Shown piece by piece: positions 41,301-46,694 of a DNA stretch of 48,050 nt; position 1 is the first letter of the stretch, and every line of letters begins with the position of its first letter. The stretch is taken from assembly GCA_947476045.1 (NCBI GenBank), contig CANJNZ010000029.1, forward strand, positions 1 to 48,050. Direction: 5' to 3'. The translations under genes were made by a program, and so were the position numbers. The notes beneath the pieces were generated by a model. That model made no database searches. It was not told where the DNA came from and was given only the letters and a program-made list of their open reading frames with translations. The stretch comes from Chthoniobacteraceae bacterium. GTDB taxonomy: Bacteria; Verrucomicrobiota; Verrucomicrobiia; Chthoniobacterales; Chthoniobacteraceae.

Positions 41301-42521
41301 GACATGCTCTTTGGCGATGGCGGAAACGACACCTTCCACCTCGCGCCTCGCAAAGTGGAATCACACATCAGCGCCGACGGCGGGGCAGGGGATGACACAT
41401 TCAATATTCCAGCCAGCGCGCGCGACAGCCGCATCACCATCATCACCGGCCTTGGCAGAAACACCGTAAACATCGGCAGCGCAGCAGGCGTGCTTCCGGC
41501 AACAGGCGGCATCACCGATGATGTCCTCGGCAGCATCGAAATCACCGCCACTCGCAAAGACACACTCAACGTGGACGACACCGCCACACTCCGCGCGAAA
41601 GTATGGACGCTTGGCGCGAACACACTCACCGATGGCTCGTTTACCCTCACACATCGCGGCCTCGGTGCGTTGAATCTCTTCCTCGGCTCCGGCAGTGATT
41701 CCATCATCATCGGCGGCACCTCATCCGCCCTCACTGATGTCTTTGTAAACGCTGGCGACGACATCTTCGACCTCCAGACCACAGGCGCAACTACCTTCAC
41801 ACGTCTGGAAGGCGGCAGCGGCGTCAACACTCTGAACGCCGGTGTCAGCATCAACAAGCTCAGCGGTTTTAAAGGCGGCGTCTTCTACTTCGGCAGCGGC
41901 GCGGATGCCTTCAACGCCGACGACAGTGGTCGCCGCGCAATCAACACCGGCGCACTGAGTGCGGGCGACGCAACACAAAGCGAACCCATCAATCTCTCCG
42001 GCTTTGGAATGAACATCGCTGGCATCAGCGCCACCGGCATCGCTGGTGTGAACATCAAACTCGGTGGAGGCGCAGACACGCTCACCATCAACAACACACC
42101 GTCCGTCCCCGTCAGCATTGATACCGGCGCGGGCAACGACATCGTCAAAATCCACGCCACACGCGGCGCGCTCAATATCGCACTGGGCGAGGGCAATGAC
42201 ATCGTCAAATTCGGCAGCAGCCTCGCCATCACAGGCAACTCCCCGATCTTCGTCCGCGGCCCCGTCACACTCGATGGCGGCACCAACTTGAAAGACCGCG
42301 ACATCCTCGACGTAAATGCCAGCGGTCTCCTCGGCATCGGCGAACTCACCACCACCACACTCACCGGCATCGGCTTCATTCAGCCCGTGAACTACAGCGC
42401 CTTCGAGTCCGTGAAAATCCTCCTCGGAGCGGGAGACGACACATTCACCCTCGGAGCCGGCACCAGCGCCTACACCACCCTCAACGCCGGTCGCGGCAAC
42501 AACACCATCATCCGTCTGTAG
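32112..42521 (+). CDS. giant mosaic surface/secreted protein, part 2 (RTX and Ig-like)
   Basis: 3,469-codon ORF with a nominal TTG start, more probably the continuation of the preceding ORF. Order: solenoid module (32,214-32,500), a helical insert resembling the one at 30.2-30.6 kb (RLLLNDALS here, RLLINDALT there), strand-rich modules (32,900-33,620), and solenoid (33,650-34,290). A calcium-binding RTX block with many LGDNG motifs follows (34,311-37,690), then ten Ig/PKD-like domains (38,022-40,857), a short canonical RTX block (about 41,045-41,350), and a solenoid tail of GAGDDTFTL/GNDIVKF repeats. RTX repeats bind calcium on export and are typical of type I secreted proteins. No T1SS genes and no obvious sorting domain are present. 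It ends 15 bp before convergent cotH. Confidence 0.85.
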   Translation: MDDRVQNSPVPFGNTGTLTATGITGLDMFTLSEVQKFTVQAKSGKYVLRVPGYGVETTLASTSNVTRSAGYADVVLDYAMTASQVAAALREAYGSANMDVTMAVTPGDKTYTVTFVRDFAGRDFKQLAWLPGVLAPTDLTNVSGLTAALAANNSLANYLRTRLPANTLNNLSDSAALLAGLNFIIGDTVPLYDAAAFAGVTLSQATRDALARNPGGSELALLHRLLLNDALSTFIAATQLTPAEDASAFVALSTLRDGTTVPGVGVTNQQVINVNATTGTFTIGFRLNAAAAAEVLHGKLVTKDGVLVVQSPYVPSISGTTVTTGSIPLGATADVIARFLDPVLNPNNSDLDLPHTDNFVVTRTAGAIVFTFQGAYAGYSIQPDDITALPGALALPPQTITINANGGTFRIGLRLPGGLTYTQPIVHNASADAVLRALAPLVEPANATTPRSEAPLTANVAVTKQGNVYVITFQGDAADLRIVPGDIDGALLDFVTDDVNARGTAILGTQLEGIAYYGFEEMNLDLADGSDILNIRGSADGTVTNVRTHGGDDRIYISSQADRRADNIIGYDYLNGTLNDIRGILNVDGGAGRQTLMISDEAAVLGDTGVVITDNFTGTGLPSAEILISGLAPGIITYGAPKANGNFANGITIWSGFGDDEIVIDGTLRRDGLRTITTLNTGLGDDTVTVALTAGEDDFFVLNTQGAYHNQPTLTDKDKVFAQGSTLPLIIFGGQDADEIHGGMAGDLLFGDRGQVLYSDGGNIVAALGHAGPGDFTDGVIRPLTLAFTEYADIGGGDHIYGREGRDLIFGGFGGDFIYGFDTNLTNSDVQADVLVGDSGMGTFIAGVLIEVRTIAPSVGGMDTIVSGKGANIVLGGAEGDDITLAGNDAFDVALGDNGRATYDIVSGLLLRAETTDSAIGGVDTIRGADSANVILGGAAGDFITTTNDTRRNFILGDNGEVTFDLAGMVIRLTTTDPAIGGSDTIVSGAASDLIAGGAGGDNISSGAGDDFVLGDNGIFAFAPAGTLATMTSSDPAIGGSDTILGGDEEDIIFGGTGGDALLSGGNGHDIILGDAGFYDASLPLNQNFLSIFTGANNGGGDDNIYGDAGDDFILGQQGADQIFGGAGNDDITGGHNVLGGADGGDFIDGGADADVVLGDNGLISRQIIAGYPSAWRTYPAPFDDVVIRTVVRFDDIDLVAGNDNINGGDGQDTLHGQRGNDVIDGGNGDDEVYGETGADIVSGGDGNDVVLGDNGFAQRAFNSDGTPRLNANGSWHRDIFLEDVGRLTGVVKMDVHPLRLDDPALASKLLNADLAILGGTYLPGGARLINSDSGAWDTELLLVDLLPADNDTVNGDAGDDLLFGQRGNDTINGGSGSDVIFADGAFNSLPFGTNLPQIVSGIRIIGVDAGVPYTVAAGGSVLVPNMALQPLELNGTAPQINFVPNFAFGDLAAADTLRRNDGAVSLPLISLVPDLIHHTDNLPGNDVIDGGSGGDTIFADDVLVGTLPFQGIAAIDSAIENVRSTAFSVLTALHALSLDYDLQQGGVGAPRNILIGNDTIAGGDGDDYIYGDNALLAVPFATGSPASTSNFTIAALRYHNFLRDLEYVATDFLNMAQEAHVGVLRNLVDTALLTNPTRSPALRPKPLAPNFHHLFIGNDIIDGGAGNDVITGDAGVVLAPVLSGRSFLKVTDALGITPQVLKDTQTALATQQKVRAAELAYHLVTNVANWSVRQPSSADLRLIPAVFEYNLYIGNDTLRGGNDNDLLIGDRSILIIPIIADVTKTAKVAQAEIARLLADFQVLLGGNAYASNYRYTAAAIGHAGGAKGVALVASYDVMNGDAGDDIAFGRDAAFVLPFVSATPTTLLKLDFAFSNSGTGLMFVSSRFSNGRTVAPGRDFMDDRIGKNTQLAQTGNVSRTVTEQMRNLAFNSLTTNLRELLGDIGATGGVIMPGGDVSVLPPGATTVREATLSISVAVQQKGRNAFILNALLEGLALPSRFASVWQLVDVATGKIIVSGTGSEFTFALLKAGDYRVNLIVADVSSGTFGITSATIHFNTGRTVIHAGVTGALSGYINQPVKFVALLDDVALTGPYRADWQVFDSLGAVVDGTSAARTFTFTPGADGVFTVQLTLTDTLTNLTATVTQVLTISSNARTLPLAIAGPSTGVRGKVLTYTGQLLAGQLGAPDFGANYAATWTVFDHKNSIVATGSGSQFLYLPVLPGQYRVQLQLVNSVSGEFGVAVQTLNVTAPAPTFSTGINGPTISTRGQAAVFDALANGAALPDGYTASWKVTNSEGGVLATGIGARFTYAATMPGEFSVALAIVDTKSGDAGSALATLRIVQPDVSLTVGITGPTVAQTGTTLNFGGLLDGAAFNGNYTVSWRVFDSANTELPASALGATNAREFAFAPTDAGAHTVLFTLTDPVTGAVGLASLVLNVDTTIPTDTLTHTITLIGPVSAQAGQRLVYAGLLDGTAVPPNFQITWSVIDLAATSGSPVDTGTGADFIHTPAAGDYSVQLILKDASSTVIGSAVTTLHVEAAAPVFDAGITGPLTGFVGQIRSFNALTATPAGYTATWTLVNGANATIASASGDQFVFAAPAGGLYRINFTVTSPDGSERSATTYFTSTDATPVLPVTITGPANGVLNAPFTFTALLEGAGIYAGFVKTWTLLDGASVVQTGNGDSFTITPTTAGQFTVRFDVADAVTGAIGHATTPFNVSPASSALNVTFNGPALGVVGQALVFDGLLDGAAFGENIVATWSVTDQSNAVVAQGSGAQFTFAPTSVGQFSIRFSLQDTTAGSFGTVSAPLSVALIGGLDVAPVAPSSLGIDGPDNAVRAQALTFHALLDGAQIVGSGYETAWQVIDAANLVVATGLGNQFTFTPTDAGVFSVRASLTNSVTGALLTANTSVNVSVYLLTPDLDPANVGKSILLVGGSIGADVIRFTKSRIADTITLNLDERETGAEKLKQDFMLISRIAVFAGSGDDSVSIAPVLEIPMHIEGGAGRDSLTGGKLGDTLLGGFGDDTLIGGDGADVLDGGRDNDTLRGGLGDDALISTDTGDDMLFGDGGNDTFHLAPRKVESHISADGGAGDDTFNIPASARDSRITIITGLGRNTVNIGSAAGVLPATGGITDDVLGSIEITATRKDTLNVDDTATLRAKVWTLGANTLTDGSFTLTHRGLGALNLFLGSGSDSIIIGGTSSALTDVFVNAGDDIFDLQTTGATTFTRLEGGSGVNTLNAGVSINKLSGFKGGVFYFGSGADAFNADDSGRRAINTGALSAGDATQSEPINLSGFGMNIAGISATGIAGVNIKLGGGADTLTINNTPSVPVSIDTGAGNDIVKIHATRGALNIALGEGNDIVKFGSSLAITGNSPIFVRGPVTLDGGTNLKDRDILDVNASGLLGIGELTTTTLTGIGFIQPVNYSAFESVKILLGAGDDTFTLGAGTSAYTTLNAGRGNNTIIRL
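34311..37690 (+). repeat. RTX nonapeptide block with LGDNG punctuation
   Basis: Clusters of GGxGxDxxx-type nonapeptides (GGAGGDNISSGAGDDFVLGD; GNDDITGGHN; GQDTLHGQRGNDVIDGGNGD; GDAGDDIAFGRD) are separated by 30-150-residue spacers. Many clusters end in LGDNG or a close variant (ALGDNGRATYD, ILGDNGEVTFD, VLGDNGIFAF, VLGDNGLISR, VLGDNGFAQR), marking a higher-order repeat of about 60-65 residues at 34.7-35.2 kb. Asp and Gly positions fit the calcium beta-roll. Confidence 0.9.
38022..40857 (+). repeat. ten tandem Ig/PKD-like domains
   Basis: Ten consecutive domains of about 85-95 residues share a pattern: a strand ending in xGP, GQxLxFxALLDGA, YxAxWxVxD, VAxGxGxxFTFxP, AGxFxVxLxLxD, then TGxxGxAxxxLxV. 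The first copy starts at TLSISVAVQQ, the last ends at TANTSVNV. The central copies (5, 8, 9, 10) are the closest to one another. The conserved Trp and the layout of about seven strands suggest an Ig-like or PKD-like sandwich. The array probably acts as a rigid stalk between the two RTX blocks. Confidence 0.85.
41045..41350 (+). repeat. C-terminal canonical RTX block
   Basis: About ten back-to-back nonapeptides: GGAGRDSLT, GGKLGDTLL, GGFGDDTLI, GGDGADVLD, GGRDNDTLR, GGLGDDALI and so on, ending in LFGDGGNDTFHL. This is the classic GGxGxDxLx spacing without spacers, unlike the interrupted block upstream. Confidence 0.92.
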
Positions 42522-42536
42522 TCCTCGCGCGTTGCT

Positions 42537-43766
42537 TTATTTGAGCTGCCGCTCGATGGCCTTGCTGCGGACGTTGAAGAAGTCGCGGATGCGTTTGACC
42601 TCGTTGGGATAATTGGCTCCGGCGGCGGCATCCACTTTGGCGATTTCGGGCTGGAGTCGCGCTTGAAGTTCGTCGAGGCGCTTGTTCCATTTTTCGGGAT
42701 CCATCAGCGTCCCGTTGATCTCGGTGAGGCGCTTTACATACCGCGCCTTGCCCTCCGGCGTGGAATAGACGCCTTGCGCGACGAGGCCCTGCGGGGTTCT
42801 CGGGCCGGCCCATGGATTGGGGCCGATGGGTGGTAAAGCCGTGACCTGGTCGGCGCTGGCTGCGTGACCGCGCACGGGGAAAAACTCCTGGTCCATGCCC
42901 GAGGGAATGATGGTGATCTTGTCACGCTTGGGGTCGTGATAGACGCGGTAATTGTTCCGGTTGTAAATGTATCCGTCCCAATCTCCGATGATGGTGAGCA
43001 CGACGAACACGTTGATGAAGGCGTCCATATCGAGCAGCTTTTCCAGCCGCTCAAAACGTTTTTGCGGGTCGGGCTCGCGGGCGGCGGCGGTGAGCGCTTT
43101 CAAGTCGGCCCAGTCCTTCACATCCTCCTTGGTGCTTGTCAGTTCAAGCTGCTGATCCACGTCGCGCAGAAATCCACCGTCGTAGAAATTGCCGTCCGCA
43201 TTTTTGAAATGCCGCTTCAGAAACTGCGAGTCGTAGCCTTCTTTCAAATAGTAGAAGCCACGCACCTGACCGTTGACGCTCACGATTGCGTGTTGGATGC
43301 GAGCGGCAGGTGCGCCCGCAGCGCCCATCAATTCGCCGCAGACGAGTTCCGAGAGGTAGCTGCCGTCCTGCGCGGAGTTGGCGAGATGCCATTTCGACAT
43401 GCCGTGAAACTTCTCCTTCCCGCCAAATTTTCCCATGCTGATGGTGAAACCGGCCTTCTCGGTGATCTGCCGGAAACTGCCGGAGCCGCCGCGGAGATGG
43501 ATACCGACATCGGGATACACTTTGCCGTCCACGGTGAGCGTGGCCTTGATGTATTTGCGCGGCTCGGCGAGCAGCGGGCCGACGGGTTTCACGAAGCCGG
43601 GCGTCAGTCCAATCGTGATATCCACGCGCGGAATTTTCGCGCTGTTAAAAAAAGCATCGCTATCCGCAGCGGATTTGTCCGGCGATTTTCCTGCGGCAAA
43701 ACCGACTGTGCAAATCAATGTGAGCAATAGGATGACGGCCCTAACCGCCGCAGATTTCTGATTCAT
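42537..43766 (-). CDS. CotH-like secreted protein
   Basis: 409-aa protein of the CotH kinase-like family (CotH of Bacillus is a spore-coat protein kinase; homologues in Gram-negatives are exported and mostly uncharacterised). An N-terminal signal peptide is likely (about residues 8-25, hydrophobic VILLLTLICTVGFAAG). Family blocks: VGIHLRGGSGSFRQ, FHGMSKWHLANSAQDGSYLSE, VRGFYYLKEGYDSQFLKRHF, GDWDGYIYNRNNYRVYHDP, and ITIIPSGMDQEF. The C-terminal 90 residues are helical. It lies 50 bp downstream of the broken gntP and is convergent with the giant gene. Phosphorylation of the giant protein would be an attractive but untested idea. Confidence 0.8.
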   Translation of the reverse strand: MNQKSAAVRAVILLLTLICTVGFAAGKSPDKSAADSDAFFNSAKIPRVDITIGLTPGFVKPVGPLLAEPRKYIKATLTVDGKVYPDVGIHLRGGSGSFRQITEKAGFTISMGKFGGKEKFHGMSKWHLANSAQDGSYLSELVCGELMGAAGAPAARIQHAIVSVNGQVRGFYYLKEGYDSQFLKRHFKNADGNFYDGGFLRDVDQQLELTSTKEDVKDWADLKALTAAAREPDPQKRFERLEKLLDMDAFINVFVVLTIIGDWDGYIYNRNNYRVYHDPKRDKITIIPSGMDQEFFPVRGHAASADQVTALPPIGPNPWAGPRTPQGLVAQGVYSTPEGKARYVKRLTEINGTLMDPEKWNKRLDELQARLQPEIAKVDAAAGANYPNEVKRIRDFFNVRSKAIERQLK

Positions 43767-43816
43767 GCTTTTAAGCTTTTTGGGACGCTATGCCATGCGC
43801 CATGGATGAGCCAGCT

Positions 43817-45165
43817 TCATACAAAGCAATCGACCGCGAGGATGAAGATAATGGCGACGATGGCTATGCCGGTTTCTACAACGGTCCATGTCTTCAAGGT
43901 CTGCCCGATGCTCATGCCGAGATATTCTTTCACGAACCAAAAGCCGGCGTCGTTGACGTGCGAGAGGATGAGCGAGCCGGCACCCATGGCGAGAATGAGC
44001 AGCTCTTTGTTCACGCTGGGATCGCCCGCGATGATGGGGGCCATCAACCCAGCCGCAGTCGTCACGGAGACTGTGGCGCTGCCGATGGCGTGCGCAGCAG
44101 GCCCGCAATGCACCAGCCGAGCAGCAGCGGAGAAATCGGAAGCGTTTTGCCCCATGCGCCGATAGCAGCGCCAACGCCCGAGCTATTGAGCACCATACTA
44201 AAGCCGCCGCCGGCGCCGATGAGCAGCAGCAGACCGGCGACCGGCGCGAAGCAGGTGTCGCTGAATTTCAGGATCTGCGTGCGCGTGAACCCGCACGCGA
44301 CGCCAAAAGTGTAAAACGAAACGAGCACCGCGACGAGCATGGCCACGGTGGGCGCGCCGATGAACTCCGCCCACAGCCGCACCCCGTTCCCGGCGGGCAG
44401 CGCGACCTTCGCCGCAGTGCCGATCAGCATAAGCAGCACGGGCAGCAGCATGGTGAAAACGCTGACTCCAAAACCCGGCGGACGCGGCGCGGTGGAGCGT
44501 CCGCTGAGTTCCGCAAGCAACCCGCCCATTTCCACCGGCACGCGCGGCACCACCCAGCGCGCGAGCAGCGGGCCGGTGATGAGCGCGGTCGGTGCGCCCA
44601 CCAGGATCGAGTAGAGGATCGTCTTGCCCGTATCGGCCTGGATGAGAGCGATGGCCGCGAGCGGGCCGGGGTGCGGCGGGATGAGTCCGTGCGCGACGGA
44701 AAGCCCCGCTGCCAGCGGCAGAGCGAGCCGCAGGATGGGCGTGCCGGTCTGCCGCGCGAGCATGAAGGCAATGGGGCCGAGCAGGACGATGCCGACATTA
44801 AAAAAAATCGAGATGCCGATGACGAAGGCCACGATCATGATCGCATAGTCCAGCCGGGCCGGGCCCAGCCAGCGGACCATGGTCATGGCGATGACTTCCG
44901 CCGCGCCGGACTCGGAGAGGAGCTTCCCGAGGATCGTGCCGAGCCCGATGATCATGACCAGTCCGCCGAGAGTCTTCGCCACGCCGCCCTCGAAACTGGT
45001 GACGATATCGCCCAGCGGCATCCCGCTGCCCAGCCCCACTCCGAGCGCGGCGATGACGATGGCGACGACGGCGTTGCACTTGAATCGCGCTATCAGGACG
45101 ACGAGTCCGACGATTGCGGTGGCGGCGAGGGCGAGGAGTCCATTTGGAGGCAGAACGGCAAGCAT
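43817..45165 (-). pseudogene. gntP: GntP-family gluconate/hexonate permease, split by a frameshift
   Basis: Multi-span permease for gluconate-type sugar acids, proton coupled. Start Met 45165 (MLAVLPPNGLLALAATAIVG). Family segments include FNVGIVLLGPIAFMLA, LSVAHGLIPPHPGPLAAIAL and LIGAGGGFSMVLNSSGVG. At about 44,087-44,095 the frame breaks: one frame runs to IAGLLRT then meets a stop at 44,062, while the frame one base off continues AIGSATVSVTTAAGLMAPI to a stop at 43,817 with normal family sequence. One missing base (CGCACNGCC read as CGCACGCC) restores a protein of about 449 aa, the usual GntP length. It may be a sequencing error or a recent mutation, since both halves are otherwise intact. 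Open frame upstream to 45399 is not family-like. Confidence 0.8.
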
Positions 45166-45181
45166 GAGGGGCGCGACTATA

Positions 45182-45195
45182 GGCAGCCGGCTGCC
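45182..45195. promoter_or_regulatory. perfect 14-bp palindrome upstream of gntP
   Basis: GGCAGCCGGCTGCC, a full palindrome, lies 17-30 bp upstream of the gntP start in the divergent gntP/dehydrogenase region. A second, shorter dyad, CCTCA/TGAGG with a 5-bp spacer, is at 45343-45357, near the dehydrogenase start. Either could be an operator for a sugar-acid regulator. A GC palindrome of this size can also arise by chance. Confidence 0.25.
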
Positions 45196-45388
45196 GCTAG
45201 GAAGATCGCGCGCAGAAAATTTTCCGTCTTCGAGTGCCGTTGCCGCACAGCCGCTATGAAGTTTCGTGGTGCCTCCGATGTCAGGAACCCCGGAGTTGGT
45301 GAAAAGCAGTTGCACCGCAACGCAGGCAGTTATACGCCATCTCCTCACTGAATGAGGCCGCCCAGCCTCCACTTTTCTATAACCCAAT

Positions 45389-46417
45389 ATGTCTGCCATT
45401 CAATTTACCGCGCCAAAGGAAATCAAAACGATCGACTGCGCTGATGCGGACACTTGCGGGCCGGATGAAGCCATTGTGCGCACCCACCGCATGGGCATCT
45501 GCGGCACCGACCTCTCGGGCTATCTCGGAAAAATGCCATTCTTCTCCTACCCGCGCATTCCCGGACACGAACTGGGATTGGAAGTCATTGCCCTCGGAAA
45601 AAACGTCCGCCACCTCAAAGTCGGCGACCGCTGTTCGCTGGAGCCCTACATCAACGACCCGCTCTCGCGCACCAGTCGGAAAGGCAACCCCAACTGCTGC
45701 CCGGGCGTGCAAGTGCTCGGCGTGCATGCCGATGGCGGTTTGCGGACCAATCCGTGGACTGTTCCAGCGCGCAAACTTCATCCCGGCAATCAACTCAGCT
45801 ACGATCAGCTAGCCTTGGTCGAGACCCTGGCCATCGGCCTGCATGCCGTCGAACGCGGCAACCCGCAGCCCGGCGAAACAGTTCTCGTGATCGGCGCAGG
45901 CCCGATCGGGCTTGCCTGTTTGGAGTTCCTCAAGCTCATGGATATCCAGGTCATCGTCATGGACATGGTGCAAAGCCGCCTGGACTTCTGCAAAAACAAC
46001 CTGGGCATCACCGGCATCCTCGCCGGCACCGACAGCGCCGCCAACAGCGCCGCATTGCACAACCTTACAGACGGAAATCTCGCGGATGTCATCATTGATG
46101 CCACGGGAAGTGCGCAATCCATGTCCACCTGCTTTCAGTTCGCCGCCTTCACCGGACGTGTCGTTTACGTAGGGATTACGACTCAGGAAGTCAGCTTCCC
46201 GCACGCGCCCGTCTTTCATCGCCGCGAACTCACGCTGCTGGCATCCCGAAACGCGCACCCGGCCGATTTTCCGAAGATCATCCAGTTGATAGCCGACGGA
46301 AAAATCAACACCGGCATCTGGATCACTCACCGCATCAAGTTCAACGAAGTGCCCGAAAAGTTCCCCGCCTTCACCGACCCCAAACTCGGAGCCATCAAAG
46401 CGATCATCGAAGTCTAG
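45389..46417 (+). CDS. medium-chain zinc-dependent dehydrogenase (hexonate/polyol dehydrogenase-like)
   Basis: 342-aa MDR-superfamily oxidoreductase. Catalytic-zinc residues: Cys38 (GICGTD), His60-Glu61 (PGHE) and Glu145. NAD(P)-binding Rossmann motif: GAGPIG at 169-174, with an acidic strand end at VIVMDMVQSR. It resembles L-idonate/galactonate/gulonate-type dehydrogenases (VLGVHADGGLR block); the substrate is not fixed. Its divergent neighbour is a GntP-type permease, which supports sugar-acid metabolism. Oddity: the structural-zinc loop reads INDPLSRTSRKGNPNCC, so three of the four expected cysteines are replaced (Asp90, Ser93, Ser96) and only Cys104 remains. The start ATG 45389 is the first good start after the dyad. 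Confidence 0.85.
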   Translation: MSAIQFTAPKEIKTIDCADADTCGPDEAIVRTHRMGICGTDLSGYLGKMPFFSYPRIPGHELGLEVIALGKNVRHLKVGDRCSLEPYINDPLSRTSRKGNPNCCPGVQVLGVHADGGLRTNPWTVPARKLHPGNQLSYDQLALVETLAIGLHAVERGNPQPGETVLVIGAGPIGLACLEFLKLMDIQVIVMDMVQSRLDFCKNNLGITGILAGTDSAANSAALHNLTDGNLADVIIDATGSAQSMSTCFQFAAFTGRVVYVGITTQEVSFPHAPVFHRRELTLLASRNAHPADFPKIIQLIADGKINTGIWITHRIKFNEVPEKFPAFTDPKLGAIKAIIEV

Positions 46418-46438
46418 CACTCTCCAAAATCGCCCCCC

Positions 46439-46610
46439 GTTCCTCGTCCCCCATTGCCCGTTGCCGACGCAACGTCCCTGCGGGCTGCCTGCGGCAGGCG
46501 ATGTCGTTCCACTCCGTTCCGCAATCTGCAATTTGCAATTCCCTGTCCCCAATCCGCAATCCGCAATCCGAAATCCCAAATAGCGTTGCCCGCCTCTCGC
46601 TTCCGTCATC
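46439..46610 (+). repeat. dispersed modular repeat, copy 3
   Basis: Lead-in GTTCCTCGTCCCCC, core module A at 46456-46521, then a CAATCCG/CAATTTG-type microsatellite, AATAGCG and TTGCCC. Module B is missing. Same orientation as copies 1 and 2. The inner hairpin here has perfect GCCTG-CGG-CAGGC arms. It fills most of the intergenic region between the dehydrogenase and the terminator of the NHL gene. Confidence 0.85.
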
Positions 46611-46636
46611 TTCGTGCGGATGCCTTGCGGCAAAAA

Positions 46637-46675
46637 CACAAAGGCCACCCGCCTTGCGACGGATGGCCTTTTGTG
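46637..46675 (-). terminator. rho-independent terminator of the NHL-repeat gene
   Basis: Hairpin with CACAAAGGCCA on one arm and TGGCCTTTTGTG on the other, loop of about 16 nt, 20 bp downstream of the minus-strand stop at 46695. On the minus strand the stem is followed by GTTTTTG, a T-tract. The stem could also end + strand transcripts. Confidence 0.75.
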
Positions 46676-46694
46676 AAAGGACGCCTCTCCCGGT

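Noticed and set aside
45310-45336. Promoter of the dehydrogenase (TTGCAC...TATACG)
   Set aside because: The spacer is only 15 bp and both boxes are imperfect; too weak to list as a feature.
22327-46610. Composite transposon flanked by the direct repeats
   Set aside because: No transposase, integrase or target duplication was found. The repeats look like short non-autonomous elements.
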